From NCBI GenBank assembly GCA_022376515.1, contig WTXI01000318.1, positions 1-40,509 on the forward strand: 40,509 bases of DNA, given 5' to 3'. The stretch's first letter is position 1; every line of letters starts with the position of its first letter. The stretch is from Lactifluus volemus (taxonomy: Eukaryota > Basidiomycota > Agaricomycetes > Russulales > Russulaceae). The translations under genes were made by a program, and so were the position numbers. Below the pieces are notes generated by a model, which worked only from the letters and a program-made list of their open reading frames with translations, searched no databases and was not told the DNA's origin. Below, one piece after another: positions 27,837 to 37,242 of the stretch.

Positions 27837-29497
27837 ATGCAACAGCTCTCATTCGGGCCTGTAGTACTGACTCTTTGTATACGGCTAGGAATAAATATAT
27901 CAAGACTGGATTCTTGATCCATACATCGAGGAAACGAGCTGAGAATCACGCACTCCTAGACACAGGAGCCACTGAATGCTTCATCCACCCGCGACTGGTT
28001 AACAAACTCGGGTTAAAAGAACGACCGCTGCAACAACCACGAAACGTCCGCAATGTGGATGGAACTATTAATCAAGCAGGAAAAACGACGACAGGTGTCG
28101 AACTGACCTTCAAACTGAATGGGAAACCATGCGACCACCTATTCTTCGTCACCGACATAGGGGAGGATGACGTCATCCTGGGGTACCCCTTCTTTGAATC
28201 ATTCAACCCTACTATCGACTGGGAAAAAGGGAAACTATCTGGGGAAGTCGTCGCCATCACTAAAGGAGAAGAAACCCTATCCCCTAGAATAGCAAAAACC
28301 ACGATGGCCACGCAATTGGCAGTGCAGGCCAAGGAAGATAAGAAAACCTGGGACCAGATTGTCCCGAAACAATACCACCGATATGGAAAGGTCTTTCAAG
28401 AAGACGCCTTGGAACGATTCCCAGGTCCGAGGAAGTGGGACCATGCCATCGATCTGAAACCCAATGCCCCCACTTCATTAGACTGTCGCATATACCCATT
28501 ATCCCCTGCAGAGAAACAGGCACAAAAAGAGTTCATCGCCACAAACTTACGACTAGGAAGAATTCGTAGATCCAAGTCACAATATGCTTGTGGCTTCTTC
28601 TTTGTTGGAAAAAAGGATGGAAAGTTACGACCGGTACAGGACTATCGGAAACTCAACAAATGGACAATTCCTAACCGCTACCCTCTTCCCCTGATTACCG
28701 ACCTCATCCACGATTTGGCGGATAAGAAACTGTTCACCAAATTCGACGTTCGATGGGGATACAACAATATCCGACTAAAAGAAGGTGACGAATGGAAGGC
28801 GGCATTCAAGACCAGCGAAGGATTATTTGAACCTACAGTAATGTTCTTCGGCCTGCGTAACTCCCCGGCCACTTTCCAAACCATGATGGATGAAATATTC
28901 TGGGACAAGATTCAAGAAGGATGGGTCAAAATTTACATGGATGACATCGTCATCGCAACCACGGACGATGAAGCCCTTCATAGCCTACGAGTCGACCACA
29001 TCCTGAATAAATTGGCAAAACACGATCTTTTCCTTAAACCAGAAAAATGTCACTTCCATCAATGAGAGGTCAAGTACCTGGGAGTGATCATTGGTAACGG
29101 CAAGATTTGGATGGACCCCGTCAAAGTCAAAGGAATCACTGATTGGCCGACACCCACCACCGTGAAGGAAGTGCGCAACTTCCTTGGATTCTGCAACTTC
29201 TACCACGCCTTTATCCCCCACTTCTCGAATATCGCACGACCCCTGAATGACCTCACATGCAAGAATAGACAGTGGACATGGTCAACCAGGGAACAAACGG
29301 CATTCGACCAACTGAAACAAGTCTGTACCCGATCACCGGTCCTTCAAGCCCCAGACTGGACTAAACGCTTCATCCTGGAAACGGACGCTTCCGGCTTTGC
29401 CCTGGGAGCCGTCATTGCCCAAGAATTCAATAATGGAATTCACCTGATTGCATTCCATAGCCGAACTCTCCTGGATGCCAAACAAAACTACGATACC
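27770..29497 (+). pseudogene. pol: Pol: protease, RT, start of RNase H; one in-frame TGA; 3' truncated
   Basis: The frame is open from 27770 (after TGA at 27767) and reached by -1 shift. Protease shows LLDTGATECFIHPRLV. RT shows GKLRPVQDYRKLNKWT, KFDVRWGYNNIRL, MFFGLRNSPATFQ and catalytic YMDD (in KIYMDDIVIA). A TGA at 29063-29065 interrupts KCHFHQ-EVKYLGVII; the frame before and after is the same, so it is one nonsense codon. The RNase H start (FILETDASGFALGAVIAQE) is cut by the Y LTR after NYDT. Integrase is missing. Confidence 0.9.
27818..27859 (+). promoter_or_regulatory. -1 ribosomal frameshift signal: slippery heptamer and hairpin
   Basis: The heptamer G GGT TTT (27818-27824) is in the correct Gag phase (GCG GGT TTT CAA), in the Gag/Pol overlap. 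A 5-nt spacer CAAAC follows. A hairpin then forms with arms 27830-27839 (GGCCTGAATG) and 27850-27859 (CATTCGGGCC), 10 base pairs with one G-U and a 10-nt loop. This matches the established X XXY YYZ plus stem design of -1 frameshifting. Pol is open in the -1 frame from 27770. Confidence 0.8.
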
Positions 29498-29758
29498 TGT
29501 CACGGTTCACAGGGACCGTGGCTCGAAGTGAGCTTCAGTAGTCAATTAAAGAACGCGCAGACAAGTTCCTGTGAAGGATAGACTTGACTGTGCGAACTCT
29601 CGGTTCTGTATCGCGTGGGATGGGTAGTACGGGCTGGCGCACGCGATGGTCGGAGTTACCGTTCCCAAAGAGGATAGACGGTGGCAGATGGATGAAGGAC
29701 AATCTGTAGGTTCAACCACAATGCGGGCGCGAGTGTAATTGGAATGCAAGGGGTGCTC
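29498..29758 (-). repeat. family-Y LTR fragment, reverse (261 bp)
   Basis: Starts TGTCACGGTTCACAGGG inside the RNase H codons and matches other Y LTRs up to AAGGGGTGCTC. There the copia terminal repeat begins. The rest of the LTR is not present beyond the copia element. Confidence 0.88.
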
Positions 29759-29860
29759 TATTAAGGGGGAAAAAAGATAAGACTTCGTTTGTGATCATGA
29801 CCCCGACTACTTATACTAAACTAGTGCCTAAGTGACGTAATCTCGGAAGCATCCGCAATA
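29759..29860 (-). repeat. copia 3' LTR (102 bp)
   Basis: On + TATTAAGGGGG...CATCCGCAATA. Preceded on the coding strand by the purine tract GAGGAGGAG. Confidence 0.75.
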
Positions 29861-29984
29861 CTCCTCCTCGCCACGCATGGCCTACTCTAAGTATAATGTG
29901 GACCCATAGTGAGGGTAAGTCAATGGCACAAAGAAATAAGGAAAGAAAAAAGGAGAAATAGAAAGTGAAGAAAAAGAAATGTCC

Positions 29985-32900
29985 CTAGGTAGGGTGCTCC
30001 TCCTCACTGCCAGCGCCAACAACGCGTAATCCCAACGATCCTCTAAGGCGACAGAAATCAGTCTTGGTCAATGGTTTCGTCATGATGTCGGCTGTGTTTT
30101 CACTGGAGCGGACACGAATGACAGTGATATCCTTGCTGGCAACCAAATCGCGCACGTGGTGGTATTTGACGCGAATATGTTTAATGCGCGAGTGCCAGAC
30201 ATGGTCCTCGGCAATGATGGACGCGGCATGGTTGTCGCAGTGGATAGGGGTAGGGTTGGATGCTGCATGACCAAGACCTTGAAGTAGTTGCCTCAAAAAG
30301 ATCGCTTCATGCGAAGCGTCATGGAGTGCGATGTATTCGGCGTAGCACGATGAATCGGCTACAGTACATTGTTTGCGCGAGCTCCAGGACACAGCGCCGG
30401 TGCCAAGATTGTAGCAGTAACCGGAAATAGATCGACTGCTAGTAGTGCAACTGGCATAGTCGGAGTCCGAGAATCCAGAAAGGCGTAAGGGAGTGTTGCC
30501 GCCGAGTACTAGTGATAGAGAGCGAGTACCTTTCAGGTAGCGAAGCACTCTCACGGCTGCCCCCCAGTGCTCCGGACGGTAACAGTCCAGAAACGTGGAT
30601 AAACGGCTGACTGCATAGGCGATATCGGGACGCGTTCCGATGGCGATGTACATAAGTGAACCGATAAGTTCTCGGTACGGGGTGCGGGACATCCAATCTG
30701 CGACTGAAGACGGAATGGGAATCGACGTGTCAGGCCGTTCCAAGACGACTCCAGCGGCCATTGGTGTGTCTGCAGGGTGAGCATCGCATTGTCCGAACTT
30801 CTCGATGATGCGGTCGATCATGGAAGTTTGTGTTAGCGCTACGGTACGGCTGGGACGATGCCGCGTGATGGAGATGCCGAGGGCGAATTTCGCAGGCCCG
30901 AGGGCTGAAATTTCCCATTTGGTACGGAGGAGGGAGAGGAAACGGCTGTTCTCCTCGGGCGAGGACGCGATCGAAATAATGTCATCGACGTGCACCGCGA
31001 AGAGAACCGTTCCGGAGGCAGAGGAACGCCTATAGACGCACCATTCACACGCGAGACGTGTGAAGCCCCATCCTTCGATGGCAGAGTTGAATGTGGCATT
31101 CCAAACGCGACTGGCCTGCTTCATCCCATATATACTTTTCATAAGACGCATCACGAAGTCTTCTTTGCCTTCCACCTCGAAGCCGGGGGGCTGTTCGAGG
31201 TACATGGTCTCCGAGTCAGGGAGGATGCCATGTAGGAATGCAGTCTTCACATCGAACTGCTGCACATCCCAGTCGAGGGAGGCAGCAATGTGAAGAAGAA
31301 TCCGGAAGGATTCGAGACGAGCTGTCGGCGCCGAGACCTTGTCGTAGTCGATACCGTGCTGTTGGGCATATCCTTTGGCCACATAGCGAACCTTGTAGCG
31401 GGTAATGTTCCCAGCGTCGTCGCGTTTACGTTTGCAGACGAGCTTCCCCTTCAGCACACGCTGGCCACGTGGGACAGCGGAACGGGGTACAAGGACGAAG
31501 ACATTGAGGTCTTCCAGCGACTTGAGTTCTTCGCGCCCACCCGCGATCCAATACTCTCGTTCCGGTGAAGCAAGTGCCTCAGCCCAGGAAGGATCGTCAT
31601 TGTCGGAGAGGACGGGGGTGGCGGAACCGGAGGCAAGGGCAGCAAGTACAAGGTCGACGGAGGGAGACGTGGTTTCGGTGATCGTGACGACAGGGATGAG
31701 GACGTGGGAGTCTCGGAAAGGTGCGAACTCGGCAATTAGAGCGGGAGCATGCGAGCGCAAACGGGCGGCGATGCGGGAGGAGCGACGAGGAGCAGTAGAA
31801 GCGGTAGGTAAATCAGTAGGTAAAGGATCATGCGAAGAAACAGAAGCAGTAGGTAACGAAAACGGTATAGTAACATTATCAGACACAGTTTGAGGGGTCG
31901 AAGATGAACCTTGAGGGGGTGAGAATGTTTCTTGAATTTGAGGTGGTGAAAGCGGATCTTGCGCTTGAGGGGGTGAAAGTGAAGCTTGAGCTTGAGGGGG
32001 TGAAAATGAGGCTTGAGGTGGTGTGGACGGTGCTTGAGGAGGTGACGGTATTGTTTGTTGAGGAGGTGACGGTATTGTTTGTGAGAAAGATGGTATGTTT
32101 TGATGTGTAGGAGAAAGTACAGTAGCGGGAGGATTAGAGGACGACGAGGCAGAACTACGAGTTATTGGAGGAGGCAAGACGTTCGACGGTAAGGTAGGAT
32201 GGTTTGTCAGAGTATTGGGAACAGGTACATTATTTACAGGCGGGACGGAAACGTTTGGTAGAGGAGGAACAGGGTATTGATTGTAAGTATAAGCAGAGAC
32301 AGGTGGTGGATGATATAGGGGGAAATTCTGGGGGTGAATTGGGAAAGTTGGTTGGACGGGAGGATACGGAGGTAAATGTGGACCCGCAGGGGCGTATTGA
32401 GAAATGTCTGATAGAGGGGGGTATAACGGCGTTTGAGGGGAGGAGAATCGCGGGTCGTGTGGTAGAGCAGGGACGACTTCTCCGGGGCGAAAAACGCGTG
32501 GTTGGGAGTCAAGGTGCTCCACGAAGACAACGTGGAATGAATCGAAAACACGGTCGCGCTCGCGATCCCAAAGGCGATAAGCACGGGAGTTGAGGGCGTA
32601 ACCGATTAAAATTGTCGAGAATGAGCGAGCATAAACTTTGGGATGATTGTGGAGGAGAGAATAGGCCGAACAGCCGATCTCTCGAAGATGTGCAAGGGAG
32701 GGTCGTTCTTTGAACCAAAGTTCATGGGGAGTACGTCCCCCGAGTGTCACCGACGCGGTGCGGTTCGTAAGGTAAGCGGCAGTGAGGCAAAATTCATTCC
32801 ATAAGTCGAGCGGAGCATCACATGCGATTCGCATGGTGCGCGCTTTATGTAAGATAGTGCGGTGCATGCGTTCAACACGCCCATTTTGGATAGATGTGTA

Positions 32901-33275
32901 CGGGCCGGTGCGTTGGTGAACAATGCCGTGAGCATCGCACCAGGCACGGCACGCATTAGAAATGAGTTCCCCGTTGTCAGTCAGGAAGACTTTCAAACGG
33001 GCGCCGGATTGTTTCTCTACGGAACGGTGCCAAATCTGAAGCGCATTGATTGCATCGCCTTTGGCGGCAAGAGGAATACACCAGACAAAAGAAGAAAAAT
33101 CATCAACAATGTTCATGCAATATTTATGACCAGAACGAGAAGGAACAGAGTATGGACCGCTGAGGTCAACGTAAACTTTTTCTAGACGTGTCGTAGACCG
33201 ACTGCCTTCCCGAAGTTTGGGAACAGGCGTCTTTGTTTGTTTGCCGAGAATGCATGCATTGCACCTGGGGGCAAG
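29985..33275 (-). CDS. pol: copia polyprotein: integrase, Pro-rich linker, RT, RNase H (intact core)
   Basis: The frame is open for over 1043 codons from the ATG at 33116. It also extends upstream to about 33275, including the second half of the pre-integrase finger (CNACILGKQTKTPVPKL). The integrase core has D in NIVDDFSSF, D in LTDNGEL and E in NGRVERMHR. A Pro-rich linker with repeated SPPQ units follows (about 31900-32330). RT shows YKVRYVAKGYAQQHGIDY, QFDVKTAFLHGIL and catalytic VDD in FAVHVDDIISI. RNase H shows SDSDYASC, TVADSSCYAEYIAL and ADIMTKPL. The stop is at 29985-29987. All active-site residues are visible, so this part looks functional. Confidence 0.93.
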   Translation of the reverse strand, partial: LAPRCNACILGKQTKTPVPKLREGSRSTTRLEKVYVDLSGPYSVPSRSGHKYCMNIVDDFSSFVWCIPLAAKGDAINALQIWHRSVEKQSGARLKVFLTDNGELISNACRAWCDAHGIVHQRTGPYTSIQNGRVERMHRTILHKARTMRIACDAPLDLWNEFCLTAAYLTNRTASVTLGGRTPHELWFKERPSLAHLREIGCSAYSLLHNHPKVYARSFSTILIGYALNSRAYRLWDRERDRVFDSFHVVFVEHLDSQPRVFRPGEVVPALPHDPRFSSPQTPLYPPLSDISQYAPAGPHLPPYPPVQPTFPIHPQNFPLYHPPPVSAYTYNQYPVPPLPNVSVPPVNNVPVPNTLTNHPTLPSNVLPPPITRSSASSSSNPPATVLSPTHQNIPSFSQTIPSPPQQTIPSPPQAPSTPPQASFSPPQAQASLSPPQAQDPLSPPQIQETFSPPQGSSSTPQTVSDNVTIPFSLPTASVSSHDPLPTDLPTASTAPRRSSRIAARLRSHAPALIAEFAPFRDSHVLIPVVTITETTSPSVDLVLAALASGSATPVLSDNDDPSWAEALASPEREYWIAGGREELKSLEDLNVFVLVPRSAVPRGQRVLKGKLVCKRKRDDAGNITRYKVRYVAKGYAQQHGIDYDKVSAPTARLESFRILLHIAASLDWDVQQFDVKTAFLHGILPDSETMYLEQPPGFEVEGKEDFVMRLMKSIYGMKQASRVWNATFNSAIEGWGFTRLACEWCVYRRSSASGTVLFAVHVDDIISIASSPEENSRFLSLLRTKWEISALGPAKFALGISITRHRPSRTVALTQTSMIDRIIEKFGQCDAHPADTPMAAGVVLERPDTSIPIPSSVADWMSRTPYRELIGSLMYIAIGTRPDIAYAVSRLSTFLDCYRPEHWGAAVRVLRYLKGTRSLSLVLGGNTPLRLSGFSDSDYASCTTSSRSISGYCYNLGTGAVSWSSRKQCTVADSSCYAEYIALHDASHEAIFLRQLLQGLGHAASNPTPIHCDNHAASIIAEDHVWHSRIKHIRVKYHHVRDLVASKDITVIRVRSSENTADIMTKPLTKTDFCRLRGSLGLRVVGAGSEEEHPT

Positions 33276-33790
33276 GTCGAGAGGTCGATGCGCATCCCGC
33301 TCACCACCCCAGCGCGCGCCATATCAATGAGGGTGCGAAGGTTACAGTGACCGAGGCGACGGTGCCAGATCTCAATATCAGGAACAGCTGCAGTAACAGA
33401 AGCAAAGGCGGATGGTTCTGAAGAAGAAAAGTGGGGTTGTAACATAACAGAAAGTGAATAAAGAAGACGGGGGGCAATGACTGATCCACGTGCAACGGTG
33501 GAACCCCACGCGCCTGTGAGCCAGCACGAATCAGAATTAAAATGGCATGTGAGGCTGTGATGACGACAGAGCGTCAGTACGGAGATAAGACGAACACGAC
33601 TGGAAGGATGAATAAGGCATCCCGGAGGACAGGAAACGTCCAGGCATATTGGAATACGAATGGTACCCATGCAACAGCATAAACTGAGGCGCCGCCAAGC
33701 CCTTTGATGGGACGAGGAGGAATGTGGGTGAAGGAAGAAAAGTCAGCCCGTACCGGAGAAATGTGGCATGTGGCGCCAGTGTCAAGAAGG
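33276..33790 (-). pseudogene. copia protease and pre-integrase region, frameshifted
   Basis: Protease DTGATCHISPVRADF is visible at about 33740-33785. The pre-integrase domain shows EIWHRRLGHCNLRTLID near 33330-33380. The frame changes just before CNACILGKQTK, about 33265-33290, so Gag-side and Pol-side coding are out of phase. A single-base change would explain it. Confidence 0.7.
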
Positions 33791-35178
33791 AAGGGTGCGT
33801 AACGCCGGTAGCGTCAGAGGCAGCGAAAGCAGAGCTCGCGGAAGGCCATCAGGCCGAACAAAGAGAGCATCATCATCATCATCGTCAGCCAGTGCGGCAA
33901 GTGCTTCCCAATTGTCGCCGGAATCGATAGGAACTTCCTCGATCCGAGCGGACGTGGTTGAGGAGTCGCGGTCGAAGCCGCGGCCGCAGAAGTAACAGGT
34001 GCAATCGAATAAGTGACACCATTTACGGTGACTGTAGAAGGCGTGGAAGACGTAGGAGTGGTTGCGACGGAAGTGGCGATATTGGCAGATTGCGTTTGAG
34101 TCGTACGTTGTGTGCGAGGTCGCGCGGCCGTTTGAGCAGCCCAAGCTTCTTCGATAGTAGGCCCGCCATTTTGCCTCCAGGTTGGATGCAGAAGTCGATC
34201 GTATGGCCGACACGCTGCAGTTGCGCAGGTGGTCTCGGTGGACGGTCGCGCGCATTTTGTGGTTGGGAGCTGGAACCAGAGCGGGCGACGAGGGCGTTGG
34301 ACGAGGCGTCGGGATACGCCTCCAGTCCCTGGTCACCACGACGTTGGTTGAGTTCTTCTTCGGACTCGAGTCGTTGTATGATCGTGGCGGAAGTGCAGTT
34401 GGATCGAGTGTCATTGCTCGTATCGTAGATTGGAGTTCACGGAACTCTAGGCCTAAAGAGTAAAGGATATAAGTACATAACATACGGTCAGCGTCGTAGG
34501 TCCGAGATTGACGATGGACTGGTGCAGGGCTTTGATGACTGTAAGTGTTTGAGTGAGCGGGACGTTTCTTCGGAAGTGAGTTTCGGAGAGTTTCTTGTTG
34601 AAGATGACGTGGCATGCAAGCCGAGTTTTCATGACGGGTACGGAGGACGTTGTAAATCTCACTGGCAAGCGCAAGGGTGAAATAATGTCAAAGTCATAGG
34701 TGGAAATGTGTTGGATGATGAACCCGCGAAGCGAGTTGTTGTTGGTCCACCAGACCCAACTGTTCGCCATCTTCAAATTGGGGTCAGGTGGTGAGAGCGT
34801 TCCCTTCAGCAGGGTCGAGACCTGTCCGACTGGCAAGAACCTCAAGTCGATGACTCCATTCGGCCCAGTTTGAGGATCGGAGGTCTAGAACAAGGGTCGA
34901 TGGCCAAGTGCTATCGGAGATGTAGCGTTCGGTGAGGGGGATATCGTTGGCAGAAAATGATGGCATGACGAGCGTGGAGATGGCAAGTGCTGTTGTTGAT
35001 ACAGTAGTAGTGGTGGTACGGGGAAGTACCCGCGACTATAGACGTTGATGCGGGGACAGCCCCAAGGGAGTAGTGGTGGATCGGGAGTCATTCCTCCAGA
35101 AGCAGAGGTCGTTGCTCCAGAGGCTGAAGGACCGGAAGTGGACGAAGGAGTGAGAGGGTTGGTAGGTCCCGTAGACAT
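33782..35178 (-). pseudogene. copia gag region (UBN2-like), several frameshifts
   Basis: The start is probably the ATG at 35178 (MSTGPTNPLTPSSTSGPSAS). Copia-Gag segments appear in different frames: DSTWPSTLVLDLRSSNWAEW and RLEVLASRTGLDP near 34800-34960, MANSWVWWTNNNSLRGFIIQ near 34690-34770, and ADRMLCTYILYSLGLEFREL near 34430-34500. At least four frame changes are needed, too many and too close for introns. Near-identical LTRs argue against great age, so assembly indels are possible. Confidence 0.65.
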
Positions 35179-35223
35179 GGTAAAAGAAAAACTTTTATGT
35201 GGTGAAGAAAAGGTATGAGGTAA

Positions 35224-35274
35224 ATGTATGCGAGTGAGGTCAATGTATGCGAGTGAGGTCAATGTATGCGAGCG
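35224..35274. repeat. 19-bp tandem repeat in the copia leader
   Basis: The unit ATGTATGCGAGTGAGGTCA is repeated twice perfectly with a third partial copy, upstream of the gag ATG. Confidence 0.85.
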
Positions 35275-35426
35275 TATATGCACGTGTATGCCAGTTGAAT
35301 AAGTTAGCGTGAAGAAGTGGATGATTATGGAAGGGTATACAGAGCAGCAGAGAAAGGATTAGCGGTAGGCGTCAGGGCCCATAACCTATAAGGCTATGGA
35401 CGTGACCCGAGATTGTAACGGTGTGA

Positions 35427-35528
35427 TATTAAGGGGGAAAAAAGATAAGATTTCGTTTGTGATCATGACCCCGACTACTTATACTAAACTAGTGCCTAAG
35501 TGACGTAATCTCGGAAGCATCCGCAATA
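35427..35528 (-). repeat. copia 5' LTR (102 bp)
   Basis: Identical to 29759-29860 except for one C/T change. On the coding strand it ends CCTTAATA and is followed by TCACACCGTTACAATC, where the primer site should be. No tRNA match was recognised. Confidence 0.75.
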
Positions 35529-36667
35529 CTTACTCCCGTGCCTGCGCCCAAGTTGACACTCCCGTACGACATAATCGTATACCTTGAGCCTAAATCTGTA
35601 GCTCTCATCTGTATGTCCAGTTTCTTTTCTATGCTTGATCTTGTTCACGCTGGTGGATTAGTTGGTACTTCTCTGCAAGAAACACGATCCGTCAAGGAGT
35701 TTTTAGACCTGCTGAAGGCAATCATTGTGCCAGACGACTTCCATCTTCAAACGTTGCAGGATCGTCAGGTTGTTGACGTTGAGGGAACCATTCGCCCTGG
35801 AGAATATATTGTTGTATGGTTGGTATATTGCTGTACTATGTTCCACTATTGAACTTTCCTTGCATCTATGGGGAGGCCCAGAAGTATCGCTGCTCTACTA
35901 TGCTGACGTTCAGAAAAGAAGCTGCTTTGCTTAGAGGCACGCCTTCTGGCAAGAAACGTAAACTTTCCACCACGGATAGTCCTGAAGGCGGGCGATGTCG
36001 CCGTGTATGTCAACTCAACTTTAGACCCGTTTGCGTTTTCTAATCCAGTCTTGCTAGGATGACTCTAAGGAAAGCGCCGGGTTCAAATCTCGCCTAATTG
36101 CTCGTGATAAGGGTTGTGTCGTGTGTATGGCGCAAAACCAGGATTATGATTCGATGTACTTGTATGAGGTCGATTCCGAGATGTTTATTGGCGCCCACAT
36201 ATTTGCTTTGCAGTATTATGATTTGGTGCGTCGCTTCCATCTTGTCTGCGGTAGTCTCACTACTATTCTGCTCAGTGGGATAGAAGAGAGTATTCACAGA
36301 TTGTTGTTGACCCGTACTCAGCTGCTGGTGTTTCCACGAGTAGCACTAATCGCCAGAACACTGACACGCGCCGTATGAACTCAATTGACAATGGATTATT
36401 GCTTTGTGTTAAGCACCATATTCAATTTGAAGCGCACCTATTTTCCATTCATCCAGATGTAAGGGCCTTATATGCTCTTTTCTCATTCACGTGCTCAACT
36501 CACTGATCCAATAGACCCATATTGTCACCTCTTTTCATCCTCGAACCAGGTATATCAATGGATTGACCATAACGCAGCCGTGGTCGAATGGCAATACGCG
36601 TTATCCGCCCCCCCATAGCACTCTACTCAAGGATCATTTCACGTCTTCAATTGCCGATGGATGTTAG
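35529..36667 (+). CDS. HNH endonuclease-domain protein (HNH_2-like), 5' truncated, 5 visible exons
   Basis: Exons: up to 35813; 35876 (or 35882)-36004; 36058-36225; 36276-36458; 36515-36667. Introns of 50-68 bp keep phase 0. The N-terminal part (GGLVGTSLQETRSVKEFLDL) is followed by FRKEAALLRGTP and SRLIARDKGCVVCMAQN. HNH residues follow: H in IGAHIFALQYYDL, N in SIDNGLLLC, HH in CVKHHIQFEAHLF. It ends STLLKDHFTSSIADGC. This order matches a family common in mushrooms. No ATG start exists before the copia repeat, so the 5' part was lost or lies elsewhere. No frameshift is seen in what remains. Function of the family is unclear. Confidence 0.72.
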
Positions 36668-37242
36668 CTGCCTCTGAGGAGTATGAGGAGAAGGACTCAC
36701 TGGAAGACGAGGATGAGATTCGAGAACAATCGACGATAGCTGTTTAATTGCTAGTGAGCTGGAAGATGATGTAGCACTGCCGCAGGATGGGGGTAAAGGC
36801 TTGATAGTCATGACAACCGCGTGGGAAGATCATTGTGGTGAGTCGCGAGAAAGACGTTGTAAATCGAGCCCGTGGGTGTACAGGTTTTGAAACTAGTAAT
36901 ACCTGAGAGTATGCCTTCAATCGCGCTGGCTTATAATAACAACACGTATTCGTTTCATCATCTGAGGTTTCACTAACCCTGACATACCTCTTGGAAACAA
37001 GTATATGTACAATTATAAATAACATCGTGATACTCGACGATAATTGACTGGTGAGAGGTGACTTGTCACCACGTCGACCAAATCACGCCTCCAGTTGTGT
37101 TCTCCATTTTCTGTAGTTATGTTGAACCATTGATACACTGCTCGAAGATAAAAGAACTTACAAATACTGATAGCGACATGACATTCCTAGTAAGTTCACC
37201 CGTATCTTGCATTCGCAGCACTTTCACTTCTAGCATGGACGA
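36668..37242. other. intergenic, no gene recognised
   Basis: AT-richer sequence. Short frames on both strands show no recognisable motif or splice pattern. Confidence 0.5.

Larger units (their letters stand above)
25690..29497 (+). mobile_element. Ty3/gypsy element (third family), 5' LTR to RNase H
   Basis: A 475-bp LTR, gag, a frameshift signal and pol through the start of RNase H are present. At 29498 a family-Y LTR cuts it, and integrase and 3' LTR are absent. The left side cuts into hAT-2. Sequence and frame organisation differ from families Y and Z: separate gag and pol, and a -1 overlap. Confidence 0.9.
29759..35528 (-). mobile_element. Ty1/copia element with 102-bp terminal repeats (5770 bp)
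   Basis: Direct repeats 29759-29860 and 35427-35528 differ at one base. Between them, on the minus strand, are a gag-like region, protease, pre-integrase, integrase, RT and RNase H in copia order. The purine tract GGCGAGGAGGAG lies directly before the 3' repeat, which supports its start at TATTGCGG. Ends are TATT...AATA rather than TG...CA. No target duplication is seen (TGCTC left, CTTAC right). Confidence 0.85.

Noticed and set aside
31405..31893. 162-codon ORF antisense to copia pol
   Set aside because: Fully inside the intact minus-strand polyprotein, with Ser/Arg/Glu-rich composition typical of an antisense shadow.
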